This document shows positions 1 through 6,365 of a stretch of 6,822 nt of DNA, one piece after another. The stretch is from JBHHWH01 sp046756405. Its GTDB lineage: Bacteria > Actinomycetota > Acidimicrobiia > Spongiisociales > ZC4RG35. The position numbers were made by a program, and so were the translations under genes. The stretch is taken from the NCBI GenBank assembly GCA_046756405.1, contig JBHHWH010000105.1, positions 1-6,822 of the forward strand. The letters run 5' to 3'. Numbering within the stretch: the stretch's first letter is position 1; the number at the start of each line of letters is the position of its first letter. The notes under the pieces are model-generated. The model was not told the DNA's origin. It searched no databases and saw only the letters and a list, made by a program, of their open reading frames with translations.

Positions 1-2
1 GC

Positions 3-149
3 GACACGGTGTCGGGTATTGCCGGTCGGCTCGGATGTTCCGAACGTCACACCCGCCGTCATCTTCGCGCCCTCTGGGACAGGATGGGAGTCCCTGGACG
101 GGCCCAAGGCCTCGTCGCCGCCGCCCGCCAAGGCCTCCTCAACCCATAG
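3..149 (+). CDS. LuxR/GerE-type helix-turn-helix regulator, C-terminal end (5' partial)
   Basis: This is the last 48 codons of a gene that enters from the left edge and stops at TAG 147-149; its start is outside the window. The peptide reads IAGRLGCSERHTRRHLRALW followed by DRMGVPGRAQGLVAAARQGL. This fits the GerE/LuxR DNA-binding fold: a helix with the IA..L pattern, a turn, a recognition helix with S-E-R-x-x-R-R-H-L, then a G-V-x-x-R-A-Q segment and a final helix ending in G-L-L. By family knowledge this would be the DNA-contacting tail of a transcription factor. The sensory or receiver part is not visible, so neither target nor signal can be named. Its last 11 bp overlap the 3' end of the convergent SEC-C gene. 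The other forward frames are also open here, but only this one gives a recognisable domain. Confidence 0.72.
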   Translation, partial: DTVSGIAGRLGCSERHTRRHLRALWDRMGVPGRAQGLVAAARQGLLNP

Positions 150-684
150 GCTCCTGCTCCCCGGAGGCACGACGATGTCCGTCCGCCGGTGACCCGTGGC
201 ACCGTTTGTACCTGCGTCCTGACCCGCACGGGCACGGTTCGTTGCGGCCCACCTTGCCCCCTAGCTGCTCCGGTCGATCGGATGCCTTCGCGGTCAGGTC
301 GGTTCGGGGTTGACGAGCCTCGACGTCGCTCTCCCATTGGCGGAGATGTTGCTGCCACGCACGCAGGCGATCCTCGGCCGTTTCCAACTCCTGTTCGCGG
401 CGAGCGACCTCCGCCGCACGTCTCGCCAAATCCTCTTCGTTCTGAGCCGCGAACACCGGCGAGCCGTCATCCTTGGAATCGCCAAGCACACCCACCAGTT
501 CATGGCCGATGAGGATCTCGATGGCACGGCCCATCGAGATCCCGGCCGAGTTGCAGTAGCGTTTCCACGTCGACCAAGTGGCCGCGGTCGCCGGGACCCT
601 CACCATCCGGAAGGTCTCGTCCCCTCCGAGGCTGGCGAGCAGCTTGCGGTCGATCCTTGCCAGTACACCTCGGTCGAGATCCAT
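139..684 (-). CDS. RHH-like, coiled-coil, SEC-C zinc-motif protein
   Basis: The predicted protein has 181 residues in three parts. Residues ~25-63 (FRMVRVPATAATWSTWKRYC, then SAGISMGRAIEILIGHEL) look like a ribbon-helix-helix fold: one strand followed by two helices. Residues ~83-125 are rich in A, R, E and Q and probably form a coiled coil. Residues 145-164 form a textbook SEC-C motif (GRNEPCPCGSGRRYKRCHG), with zinc ligands C151, C153, C162 and H163. SEC-C motifs occur in SecA and many unrelated proteins and do not define a function. The RHH call is weaker than the SEC-C call. I place the start at ATG 684 because AGGGAGG (691-697, minus strand) is six bases upstream; the TTG just before it would be too close. 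A palindrome abuts this site, so self-repression is plausible. An unusual DNA-binding regulator, possibly of the integrated element, is the best guess. Confidence 0.85.
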   Translation of the reverse strand: MDLDRGVLARIDRKLLASLGGDETFRMVRVPATAATWSTWKRYCNSAGISMGRAIEILIGHELVGVLGDSKDDGSPVFAAQNEEDLARRAAEVARREQELETAEDRLRAWQQHLRQWESDVEARQPRTDLTAKASDRPEQLGGKVGRNEPCPCGSGRRYKRCHGSPADGHRRASGEQEPMG

Positions 685-696
685 CAAGAGCCTCCC

Positions 697-712
697 TGTC
701 TACATGTAGACA
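697..712. promoter_or_regulatory. Perfect 16-bp palindrome, probable operator of the SEC-C/RHH gene
   Basis: TGTCTACATGTAGACA is its own reverse complement over all 16 bases. It starts where the ribosome binding site (691-697) of the leftward SEC-C gene ends, so a bound protein would block transcription or initiation. RHH repressors usually bind such dyads in front of their own genes, and this gene's N-terminus looks RHH-like. That link is inference. I found no convincing -35/-10 pair beside it. Confidence 0.6.
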
Positions 713-1243
713 TCAGCCAACTTGTTGCATGTGCGTGTGTGATTTGGAGGTGGCGACGCGCATTCGCGACGAGGAGGTCGGCGTCGTGGTCGTGAATCCG
801 ATCGTGGCTGTCGTAGTCGGGAGTCGTGGTGCTCAGAGTCTGTTCTGATCGTTCTCGATCCTGGGATCGTCGTGGCATCTTGGAGTAGATCAGATGCGGA
901 GAATGGTCAAGTGCCTGGGTCCTGGCCGATCCAATCAACGGCTGAGCGTTGTGTTCGGGACATGAACGGCCAACGGGAACAATGAAGCCGCCATCGACGG
1001 CGAGGTCTCCGCTGAGGCCAATGAGCATCTCGTGCTCCATGTCCGTGAAGTAGGCGCTTCAACCCTTTCCGCAGAGTGTCAAGAACCCTTTCGTGCCGAC
1101 CACGCGTCCACCCTTCCCGCCGATCTGAGCGTGACCAGAGATGCCTCTGACCGGGGGAAACAGGGTAAATAGCAACGAAACAGCACTCTGATGAAAGGGT
1201 CGGGTCGCATCGTCTGGGTAGGCGAAACCGTCGTTCGTCGACC
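713..1243. other. 530-bp stretch without a convincing gene
   Basis: No frame here carries a recognisable domain. The best candidate is a leftward frame from 1040 to 684 (118 codons). Its TGA overlaps the SEC-C start as TGATG, which would suit translational coupling. However, codon use is mixed, the composition is odd (a run rich in H and D), and the frame runs through the palindrome, so I do not call it a gene. CGATCC-TG-GGATCG at 856-869 is an inverted repeat with 6-bp arms, and GATCG-TTCT-CGATC at 847-860 overlaps it. Three ACCCTTTC motifs lie at the right end. I saw no excisionase-like small gene between here and the integrase. Confidence 0.5.
1061..1201. repeat. Three ACCCTTTC motifs upstream of the integrase
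   Basis: AACCCTTTC occurs at 1061-1069 and again at 1084-1092, a spacing of 23 bp. The inverted form GAAAGGGTC is at 1193-1201. All three lie within 200 bp of the integrase start. Such clusters can be arm-type integrase sites or regulator sites, but three 8-mers may also be chance. Confidence 0.3.
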
Positions 1244-1253
1244 AAGGAGGTGA
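1244..1253 (+). promoter_or_regulatory. Strong ribosome binding site that sets the integrase start
   Basis: AAGGAGGTGA matches the 16S rRNA anti-Shine-Dalgarno sequence over ten bases. It ends eight bases before GTG 1262. An upstream in-frame GTG at 1250 lies inside this element and so cannot be the start it serves. Confidence 0.75.
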
Positions 1254-1261
1254 CCCCGCCG

Positions 1262-2401
1262 GTGGCGCACATTGAGAAGCGACCTGACCGCCCGAAACCG
1301 TGGCGGGTCCGCTACCGGGACCCGACCGGTCGGGAACGTTCGAGGAGCTTCGCCCGCAAGGTCGATGCGGACCGGTTCATGGCCACCATCCAGGCCGACC
1401 TGGTCCGCGGCGAGTGGACCGACCCTCGCCTGTCGAAGACCACCGTGGCCGAATGGTCCTGGCGGTGGCTACGAACCAAGGCGCATCTCAAACCCAAGAC
1501 CCTCGCCGGGTACCGGTCCAACCTGCACGCCCATGTGCTGCCCGCCTTCGGCGACTACCAGCTTCGTCACATCGACCGGTTGGCCGTCGAAGAATGGCTC
1601 GCCGACCTCCAAGCCGTAGGCCTCGGACCGTCGGGGGTGCGGCAGGCCCGCCAGGTCCTAGGCGCCATGTTGACCCTCGCCGTCGACGCCGGCTACCTCA
1701 CAACGAACCCGGTCGACGGGACGAGTATCCCGCGGCAACCCGAACCCGACATGCTGTTCCTCGACGCCGACCAGGTAGATGTGCTCGCCGACACCATCCA
1801 GCAGCCCTACGGCACCCTGGTCTACGTGCTCGCCTACGGCGGGCTGCGGTGGGGAGAAGCCGCCGCCCTCCGCCGCAAACGATACGACCTCGACCACTCC
1901 CACATCCACATCGCCGAATCCCTCGCCGACGTCGGCGGCCGCCTCCACTTCGGACCCACCAAGAACCACCGCAGCCGGATCGTGCCCATCCCCCGGTTCC
2001 TCACAGACCTCCTCGGCGACCACCTCGACCGACATGTTCCCGACGATCCCGAAGCGCTCGTGTTCACCACACCGAACGGCACGCCGCTGCGCAACTCCAA
2101 CTTCCGCCGCCAGATCTGGTACCCGGCCGGCGAAGAGGCAGAACTGCCCCAGGGACTCAGGATCCACGACCTGCGACACACCTGCGCCAGCCTGCTCGCC
2201 GCCGCCGGCGCCAGCCCCAAAGCCGTCCAGGTCCACCTCGGCCACTCGTCGATCACCGTCACCATGGACCGCTACACCCACCTATTCCCCTCAGACGTCG
2301 ACACCCTCATCAGACGACTCGGCGACATCCGGACTCGAAACCGCGCGGCCCAGACGCGGCCCAACCAACGCACACGCGGGATCAACCTCGGCGGGAGATG
2401 A
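1262..2401 (+). CDS. Tyrosine-type site-specific integrase
   Basis: The protein has 379 residues from GTG 1262, a start chosen from the ideal ribosome binding site at 1244-1253. Residues ~1-55 resemble the arm-binding N-terminus of phage/ICE integrases (WRVRYRDPTGRERSRSFARK). Residues ~60-155 are the helical core-binding domain, and the rest is catalytic. All active-site residues are present: R196 (GGLRWGE), K234 (GPTKNHRSR), H302 and R305 (IHDLRHT), H328 (HLGHSS) and nucleophile Y338 (MDRYTHL). The length is normal for actinobacterial element integrases. It would recombine an element-borne att site with a tRNA gene, and a tRNA 3' remnant lies 34 bp past its stop, the usual arrangement. No excisionase is visible. 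Its last 26 codons recur as a decayed copy at 6669-6746. It is probably functional, since no frameshift or lost residue is seen. Confidence 0.95.
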   Translation: MAHIEKRPDRPKPWRVRYRDPTGRERSRSFARKVDADRFMATIQADLVRGEWTDPRLSKTTVAEWSWRWLRTKAHLKPKTLAGYRSNLHAHVLPAFGDYQLRHIDRLAVEEWLADLQAVGLGPSGVRQARQVLGAMLTLAVDAGYLTTNPVDGTSIPRQPEPDMLFLDADQVDVLADTIQQPYGTLVYVLAYGGLRWGEAAALRRKRYDLDHSHIHIAESLADVGGRLHFGPTKNHRSRIVPIPRFLTDLLGDHLDRHVPDDPEALVFTTPNGTPLRNSNFRRQIWYPAGEEAELPQGLRIHDLRHTCASLLAAAGASPKAVQVHLGHSSITVTMDRYTHLFPSDVDTLIRRLGDIRTRNRAAQTRPNQRTRGINLGGR

Positions 2402-2406
2402 CAGAA

Positions 2407-2426
2407 ACCCCCGCCGTAGCAGGGGT
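2407..2426. terminator. Terminator hairpin shared by convergent genes
   Basis: ACCCC (2407-2411) pairs with GGGGT (2422-2426), with an inner GC/GC pair and a CGTA loop. Read on the minus strand it is followed by TTCTGT, so it suits the leftward ABC operon better. It lies just 6 bp past the integrase stop and may act on both sides. It copies the terminator next to the tRNA at 6749-6773 and so was probably a tRNA terminator originally. Confidence 0.55.
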
Positions 2427-2434
2427 CTCAGCAG

Positions 2435-2473
2435 CACGCCCGGAGGGACTCGAACCCCTAACGTTCGATGATC
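2435..2473 (-). pseudogene. tRNA-Arg 3'-half remnant (att site)
   Basis: On the minus strand this reads as the 3' part of a tRNA: TTCGAGT is the T loop, CCCTC the 3' side of the T stem, then acceptor strand CGGGCGT and discriminator G at 2435. It matches the tRNA-Arg at 6781-6822, but the other T-stem strand starts with A, which mispairs, and two bases are inserted near the anticodon stem. Beyond 2473 there is no D arm and no 5' acceptor strand ACGCCCG, so it cannot be a working tRNA. It is best read as an attachment-site duplicate left by integration. Confidence 0.8.
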
Positions 2474-2541
2474 GATGGCCACCCCGGGCTCCCAACTGAC
2501 GGTCATCCACGACGAGGGCGCCCTATTCGACCGGAATCTCG

Positions 2542-3597
2542 TCATTCCTTGAGGGCTCGGTCGATCCGCCGTCGACCGAGAGCGATACTGGCAGCGATGC
2601 CGCCCAGCATCGCCAAGGGGACAGCGACGGTCACAGCCCATACTCCTGCCTCAAACGCCGCTGTAGTCTCCGCGGTGATTGCGATCGCGGCCATCGCAGC
2701 CGACCAGCCGACAATCGCAGGGACAGCGAGTTCGCCGCCTAGGATCAGGATGCGCTCTCCCGTCGCGGTGTTGGCGACTCGGTAGGTGATGATCGCGCGG
2801 CGTCGTAACAGCACCCATCCGACAACAACAACAAGCAGGAGCCCGCTGGTCACGACAACCGAGTTCCGGGTCTCACGCATGCGTAGATCGGAGACCACAC
2901 CAACTGCCGTCACGGGATTACGGGAGTACGGAGAGAGCGTTACCTTCCGGTCCGACATGGCGACGAGACCCCGTATGAGTTCGGGGGTCGACTCGGGAGC
3001 CCAAGGCTCGGTCTCAAACCAGCAGGCAGACGCTGGCCGGTTTGGCGGCGTGAGTGCCAGGACGTCGCGACCGAATCCGAGATCACGAACCGTCGTGTCG
3101 ACGACCCGGCTCACGGGAAAGACACCGCCAAGGGTGGTTCGCAGCACGACGCCGCGAGCGACGCCGAGTTCGCCGGCAACGGCTCCGCCGATCGTCCCAC
3201 CCCCCGCAGGCACGGCAGGGAGGCCAGTGGCGACCTCCACGAGGCCAGGGGTCACCTCGAGAACCGGGTATTCCACGTCGGGTGACTGGACGAACCGCAT
3301 GACGCTGGGGGTCGGCGACGAGGCAGCGAGAACCGACCCGGACGCACGGATCGACGAGACCGAGGGGGCGAGGCGCTCACAGCGGCGGCTGTTGAGCTCG
3401 CTCTCCGATTCGAGCACCCACACCGTCGCGCCCTCCTCGATTCGCTGCTGGAACTCGCGGATCGTTCGGTCAACGGCTGCGACGTCGGGTGCCGTACCCA
3501 TCCACGCGCCGACTCCGATCAACAGTGCCAACAGGACATGGGCCGGTCGAAGGTTGAGCAGCGTTTCGCGCCCCAGCTCCTGCAGTCGCCAGCTCAC
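2542..3597 (-). CDS. MacB/FtsX-type ABC transporter permease
   Basis: The protein has 351 residues. One membrane helix (~19-37) is followed by a large outside domain (~40-244) with two cysteines, C73 and C192, that could form a disulfide. Three C-terminal helices follow (~245-264, ~289-308, ~315-340). This four-helix layout with a big loop after helix 1 is that of MacB/FtsX (type VII) transporters. The cytosolic link RRRAIITYRVANTATGERI resembles the family's amphipathic segment before helix 3. Such proteins do not form a classic channel but transmit ATPase motion to outside partners. The start is GTG 3597, in a four-base GTGA overlap with the ATPase stop, so translation is probably coupled. 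It is the last gene of the operon and ends near the hairpin at 2407-2426. Sequence match to named members is weak, so the call rests on topology and context. Confidence 0.8.
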   Translation of the reverse strand: MSWRLQELGRETLLNLRPAHVLLALLIGVGAWMGTAPDVAAVDRTIREFQQRIEEGATVWVLESESELNSRRCERLAPSVSSIRASGSVLAASSPTPSVMRFVQSPDVEYPVLEVTPGLVEVATGLPAVPAGGGTIGGAVAGELGVARGVVLRTTLGGVFPVSRVVDTTVRDLGFGRDVLALTPPNRPASACWFETEPWAPESTPELIRGLVAMSDRKVTLSPYSRNPVTAVGVVSDLRMRETRNSVVVTSGLLLVVVVGWVLLRRRAIITYRVANTATGERILILGGELAVPAIVGWSAAMAAIAITAETTAAFEAGVWAVTVAVPLAMLGGIAASIALGRRRIDRALKE

Positions 3598-4202
3598 AGG
3601 AATTTCCCGTCGCTTAGGCGGAACACCGCGTCGGCGGCCGCTTCGACGGCGTCGACGTGAGTAGCAGCAATTACGGTCGTTCCCGACCCGGCCAGCATTC
3701 TCAGACTCTCAGCCACGAGGGCCGAGTTGGCCGCGTCGAGCTGGGCCGTGGGCTCGTCACAGAACAAGACTGGGGCTCTCGTGGCTTCGGCTCTCGCGAC
3801 GGCGAGTCGCTGGAGTTCGCCTCCCGACAGGGTCCGTGCGCTTTGGTGGGCGACGTGGGCGAGACCGTACCGGTCTGCCAAGGCACTAGCCGCAGCGAGA
3901 GCCTCCCGACGTGACATGCCGTCAGCCAGCAGGCTCAACGCGATGTTGTCCAGCGTGTTGCGGACGCCGAGCGCCGTCGATGTCTGGAAGATCCACCCCG
4001 TCTTGCTGCTACGAGCCGAGTGTGCGCTCCCCTGGATGGGGTCCAGGTACCCAGCAAGCAAGCCCAGCACCGTACTCTTTCCCGAGCCTGAAGGGCCGAC
4101 CAGCGCGACCAGCTTTCCTGAAGGAACATCCAAGGTTGCACCCCGCAGGACCCATTCGGAACGCCGGCCATACCGGAACCACACGTCCGTCAGGCCGAGC
4201 AC
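3594..4202 (-). CDS. ABC transporter ATP-binding protein (LolD/MacB-like)
   Basis: The 202-residue nucleotide-binding subunit is cytosolic and complete. Walker A is GPSGSGKST (36-44), the Q-loop is Q73 (IFQTST), the signature is LSGGE (125-129), Walker B is VLFCDE (145-150, catalytic E150), the D-loop is AQLD, and the switch histidine is H182 (AATHVD). Its small size with no extra domain fits the LolD/MacB group that pairs with FtsX-like permeases. I place the start at GTG 4202 (MLGLTDVWFRYG). The frame is open further upstream, but that part lies in another frame of the preceding gene and lacks domain features. With this start the gene overlaps the upstream fusion-protein gene by 13 bp and the permease by 4 bp. 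The ribosome binding site is weak, so coupling to upstream translation is likely. It powers the neighbouring permease. Confidence 0.93.
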   Translation of the reverse strand: MLGLTDVWFRYGRRSEWVLRGATLDVPSGKLVALVGPSGSGKSTVLGLLAGYLDPIQGSAHSARSSKTGWIFQTSTALGVRNTLDNIALSLLADGMSRREALAAASALADRYGLAHVAHQSARTLSGGELQRLAVARAEATRAPVLFCDEPTAQLDAANSALVAESLRMLAGSGTTVIAATHVDAVEAAADAVFRLSDGKFL

Positions 4203-5314
4203 GAATCCAGCCCAAGATCGATCGGATTGCCAACAATTCGCACTCCATCGAGGTCCAGATCGTCCAGGTAGGTAACTCCCACAGCGGACGATCCGACGAC
4301 TCGGACCGCCTGGGGACGCGACGAGCTTCCGGCCAACCACACACAGACCCCGTCGGCATCGACCACGAGCGCGGTCGTCGGGGCAACTACCACACGCTGC
4401 GGACGCGTCGCTCTCACCACACCCTGGATCACGATTGGGCCCGTCGTCAACTCTACCTCGGAATCGTCGGTCATCAGCATGGCCTCGACCATCTCGAGAT
4501 TCATCGGCGTGAGGTCAGCGTCGAGGTCGACGATCACCGACGCATCGAGGCTCTCGAACCGCAGTGCCTGTTGGGGCCGAGCCCCTCCCGAGCCGTCGGT
4601 GACCGCGACCACCGCCCCGGTCACCGACGGCGCACCAATCGCGATCGGGGTGCCCAACGGCGGGAACGGCACGCCCACCTCAAGGCTCACCTTCCACACA
4701 TCCGAGTCGGCGGCAGGCAACCAGATGACATCCTGCGGTGACAGCGTCGTCGATCGTCGAGACTCGACACCGAGGAACGCAGCAACGGCTTCCATCGTCG
4801 CCGCATCGGCTGAGCCGTTGACCTCGCCGAGCGGTGCCGCCTGATCCGATGCTCCTGTGACGACGAGCGGTTTCCCGAGACGCTTGCCGGAGCCGACGGC
4901 CTCGTCGTACGGACCTACACGACCGTCGATGAGCGCCTGCTGGACGTCGGCCACATCCTCGCCACGGGTCCCGCGCCGGATCTCCCGATACAGTGGTGCC
5001 CGCGTGGCAAGTGCCCGAATGACGACCCCGTCGACCGCAGCGATCGCATCGCCGCTGCTGACCCTGGCTCCAGGCTCGGCCAACATCTCCGTAACCAGCC
5101 CAAGGCGACCATTGGAAACTAGACGCCGACCCTCCTCGACCGATATCTCCAGGGTCGCTCTGCTTCGCCACTCCAACTCGTCGCCATGCAGGTTCACCTC
5201 CACCGGTCGCGGTTCAGCTAATTCCACCAGCGGCTGAGGACGCCATCGCGCAATCACCACAACTGACACGGCGAGGACCCCAACCAGCAGGATCGCGACA
5301 ATTCGGCTTGCCAC
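4190..5314 (-). CDS. Membrane-fusion (HlyD-like) protein with peptidoglycan-binding-like segment
   Basis: The 374-residue protein has an N-terminal membrane anchor (~4-22) and an outside body. Residues ~76-98 (EMLAEPGARVSSGDAIAAVD) look like a barrel-sandwich/lipoyl half of adaptor proteins. Residues ~107-128 (PLYREIRRGTRGEDVADVQQ) match the start of a PG_binding_1 fold, and DAATMEAVAAFLG (170-182) resembles its end, with a longer than usual middle. The C-terminal half (~200-370) would be beta-rich adaptor domains. In Gram-positives such proteins sit beside MacB-like ABC transporters and are thought to bridge the permease to the cell wall. The start is GTG 5314, with GGGAGG four bases upstream. 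Spacing to the lipoprotein gene is 15 bp, and its end overlaps the ATPase gene by 13 bp. The cargo cannot be read from sequence; the secreted product of the first gene is the obvious candidate. Confidence 0.82.
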   Translation of the reverse strand: MASRIVAILLVGVLAVSVVVIARWRPQPLVELAEPRPVEVNLHGDELEWRSRATLEISVEEGRRLVSNGRLGLVTEMLAEPGARVSSGDAIAAVDGVVIRALATRAPLYREIRRGTRGEDVADVQQALIDGRVGPYDEAVGSGKRLGKPLVVTGASDQAAPLGEVNGSADAATMEAVAAFLGVESRRSTTLSPQDVIWLPAADSDVWKVSLEVGVPFPPLGTPIAIGAPSVTGAVVAVTDGSGGARPQQALRFESLDASVIVDLDADLTPMNLEMVEAMLMTDDSEVELTTGPIVIQGVVRATRPQRVVVAPTTALVVDADGVCVWLAGSSSRPQAVRVVGSSAVGVTYLDDLDLDGVRIVGNPIDLGLDSCSA

Positions 5315-5329
5315 GGCGCCTCCCGGTTC

Positions 5330-5932
5330 CTAGGGCTCTGGAAAGCTCTTCGGGAACAGCATGGCATGGCTGTCGAGACAGCGGAAAGCTTCCGAGAATG
5401 CTGGCTCCACAAGCCCGGCGGCAACGATCGCTTGCACGACTGGCTCCTCGCGGGGATCGTTCGGATCGTAGGGGAACTCGTCCACCCCAACCTTCTCGAG
5501 ACACTGGCGCAGCTCTTCAGCCACAGTGGCTCGCTGCTCCACAGGAACCAGGTTCTCCCTCAACCAGCCGCGCTCAACTCTATCCAGGAACTCGATGCTG
5601 CAGCGATCCATGACATCGCCCGGATCAGCGCCGTCGTCCGGATCCGGGTCAGTGACATCGATCAAGTACCATGGCCCGTCTGCGGCCGGCCGTGGTGGCG
5701 ACGTCGGCCATCCTTCAGCCTCGATGCACTCGCGAGTCGCCTCCAACGCTCGGAGGTACTCCTCCTTGGTCACGCCATCAGCCAACAGCCGATCCTGGAA
5801 ATCCCCCGCTGTGGCGGTCTCAACGGAGGAACCAGCCGTACACGCCCCGGCGAACACCGCAGCGGCGACGACCAAGGCGAACCAACGGCGGCGATCCCTC
5901 CGCCCCAGCCCGGACGGTCGAGTCGTCAACAC
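5330..5932 (-). CDS. Cysteine-rich lipoprotein of unknown function
   Basis: The 200-residue protein begins with a positively charged N-terminus (RRDRRR), a hydrophobic stretch (~17-30) and a lipobox ending FAGAC, giving lipidated C31. The mature part is acidic, with a D/P-rich linker near 93-107 and four more cysteines: C69 (TRECIEAEGW), C111, C144 (LRQCLEKVG) and C185 (FRCLDS). These suggest two disulfides in an otherwise helical domain. Actinobacterial lipoproteins of this look are common but uncharacterised, and I do not recognise a named family. It lies between the secreted-protein gene (7-bp overlap) and the fusion-protein gene (15-bp gap). It should sit on the outer face of the membrane beside the transporter. 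A partner, receptor or immunity role is possible but is inference only. The start is GTG 5932, inside the end of the preceding gene. Confidence 0.82.
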   Translation of the reverse strand: MLTTRPSGLGRRDRRRWFALVVAAAVFAGACTAGSSVETATAGDFQDRLLADGVTKEEYLRALEATRECIEAEGWPTSPPRPAADGPWYLIDVTDPDPDDGADPGDVMDRCSIEFLDRVERGWLRENLVPVEQRATVAEELRQCLEKVGVDEFPYDPNDPREEPVVQAIVAAGLVEPAFSEAFRCLDSHAMLFPKSFPEP

Positions 5933-6360
5933 GTCAGCGACTTTGAGCTGCCGTTCGTGTACTTTGTCTCGTCGTTGGTGTCCCGCAACCCTCCCCGTGT
6001 GCGGTAGTTGTCGGTGCCGTGCCCGTTGCAGTAGTAGGAGCCGGTGCCGCTACTGAGCACTGTCGTGCCACTGTGGTACTTCCGCTTTGGATTGCCGCGG
6101 AAGTACCAGATACCCAGAACCTGCTCCTGCAGGCGCGCTTCGGACATCGTGGCGAACGGCCCCCACTCAGGGCAATACGCTGTGTTGGAGAAGTACGCAT
6201 AGTTACCATCCGTCCACGGCAGCGCCGGGCTGTTACCGCATGGTGTCGATGCCGCGGCCGGTGTCACCACGAATACCGAACTCAACACGGCAATGGCCAC
6301 AACGGTTCCGATCCTACGGCGCACCGGTCCGAGCCGAGGTGCATTCTTTGTTCCTCGCAC
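5926..6360 (-). CDS. Secreted four-cysteine protein of unknown family, bacteriocin-like candidate
   Basis: The 144-residue precursor has a clear Sec signal peptide: basic n-region (~1-17, PVRRRIG), hydrophobic core (~18-33) and a TPAAAS cleavage region near 37-39. The mature part (~106 residues) is rich in Y, N, G, S and T, with four cysteines, C41, C63, C111 and C144; the last is the C-terminal residue. An even cysteine number outside the cell suggests two disulfides. I see no enzyme motif, membrane segment or sorting signal, and I do not recognise the family. Length, secretion and an adjacent fusion protein/ATPase/permease set recall secreted bacteriocins such as the lactococcin 972 group, but no specific motif of that group is seen. 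The start is GTG 6360, with AAAGGAGG five bases upstream. It is the first gene of the operon and carries the strongest ribosome binding site, which suggests the highest expression. Confidence 0.8.
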   Translation of the reverse strand: MRGTKNAPRLGPVRRRIGTVVAIAVLSSVFVVTPAAASTPCGNSPALPWTDGNYAYFSNTAYCPEWGPFATMSEARLQEQVLGIWYFRGNPKRKYHSGTTVLSSGTGSYYCNGHGTDNYRTRGGLRDTNDETKYTNGSSKSLTC

Positions 6361-6365
6361 GGCTT

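Larger units (their letters stand above)
2324..2473. repeat. Left copy of the 150-bp integrase-tail/terminator/tRNA repeat
   Basis: This block covers the last 26 integrase codons, the terminator hairpin and the tRNA 3' half. It aligns to 6669-6817 in direct orientation. I count about 86 of 103 bases identical from 2324 to 2426 without any gap, then a 1-base indel, then 27 identical bases (2432-2458 and 6778-6804), then a decaying match with a 2-base indel. The 27-base block covers the tRNA acceptor strand and T arm and is the probable att core. Confidence 0.85.

Noticed and set aside
1147..1171. CTGACC and TAAATA as an integrase promoter
   Set aside because: The spacing is only 13 bp, too short for a sigma-70 type promoter.
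1658..2281. 207-codon minus-strand frame opposite the integrase
   Set aside because: G/V/E-rich antisense shadow without a recognisable domain or ribosome binding site.
1779..2471. Long forward frame of about 230 codons overlapping the integrase
   Set aside because: It is a low-complexity S/T/P-rich shadow in another frame of the integrase, and its end (TPGGTRTPNV) is the translated antisense of a tRNA T arm.
1300..2499. 399-codon forward frame over the integrase
   Set aside because: It is R/P/H-rich with no domain and lies out of frame with a gene holding every catalytic integrase residue.
2476..2515. 5' half of a complete tRNA next to the remnant at 2435-2473
   Set aside because: The minus strand shows neither an acceptor strand matching ACGCCCG nor a D-arm pattern at the needed distance.
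2786..3664. 292-codon forward frame opposite the permease
   Set aside because: It is rich in S, T, R and P as expected for the antisense of GC-rich coding DNA; the minus-strand permease has proper membrane topology and operon overlaps.
3911..4741. 276-codon forward frame opposite the ATPase and fusion-protein genes
   Set aside because: It crosses two well-supported minus-strand genes and shows no domain.
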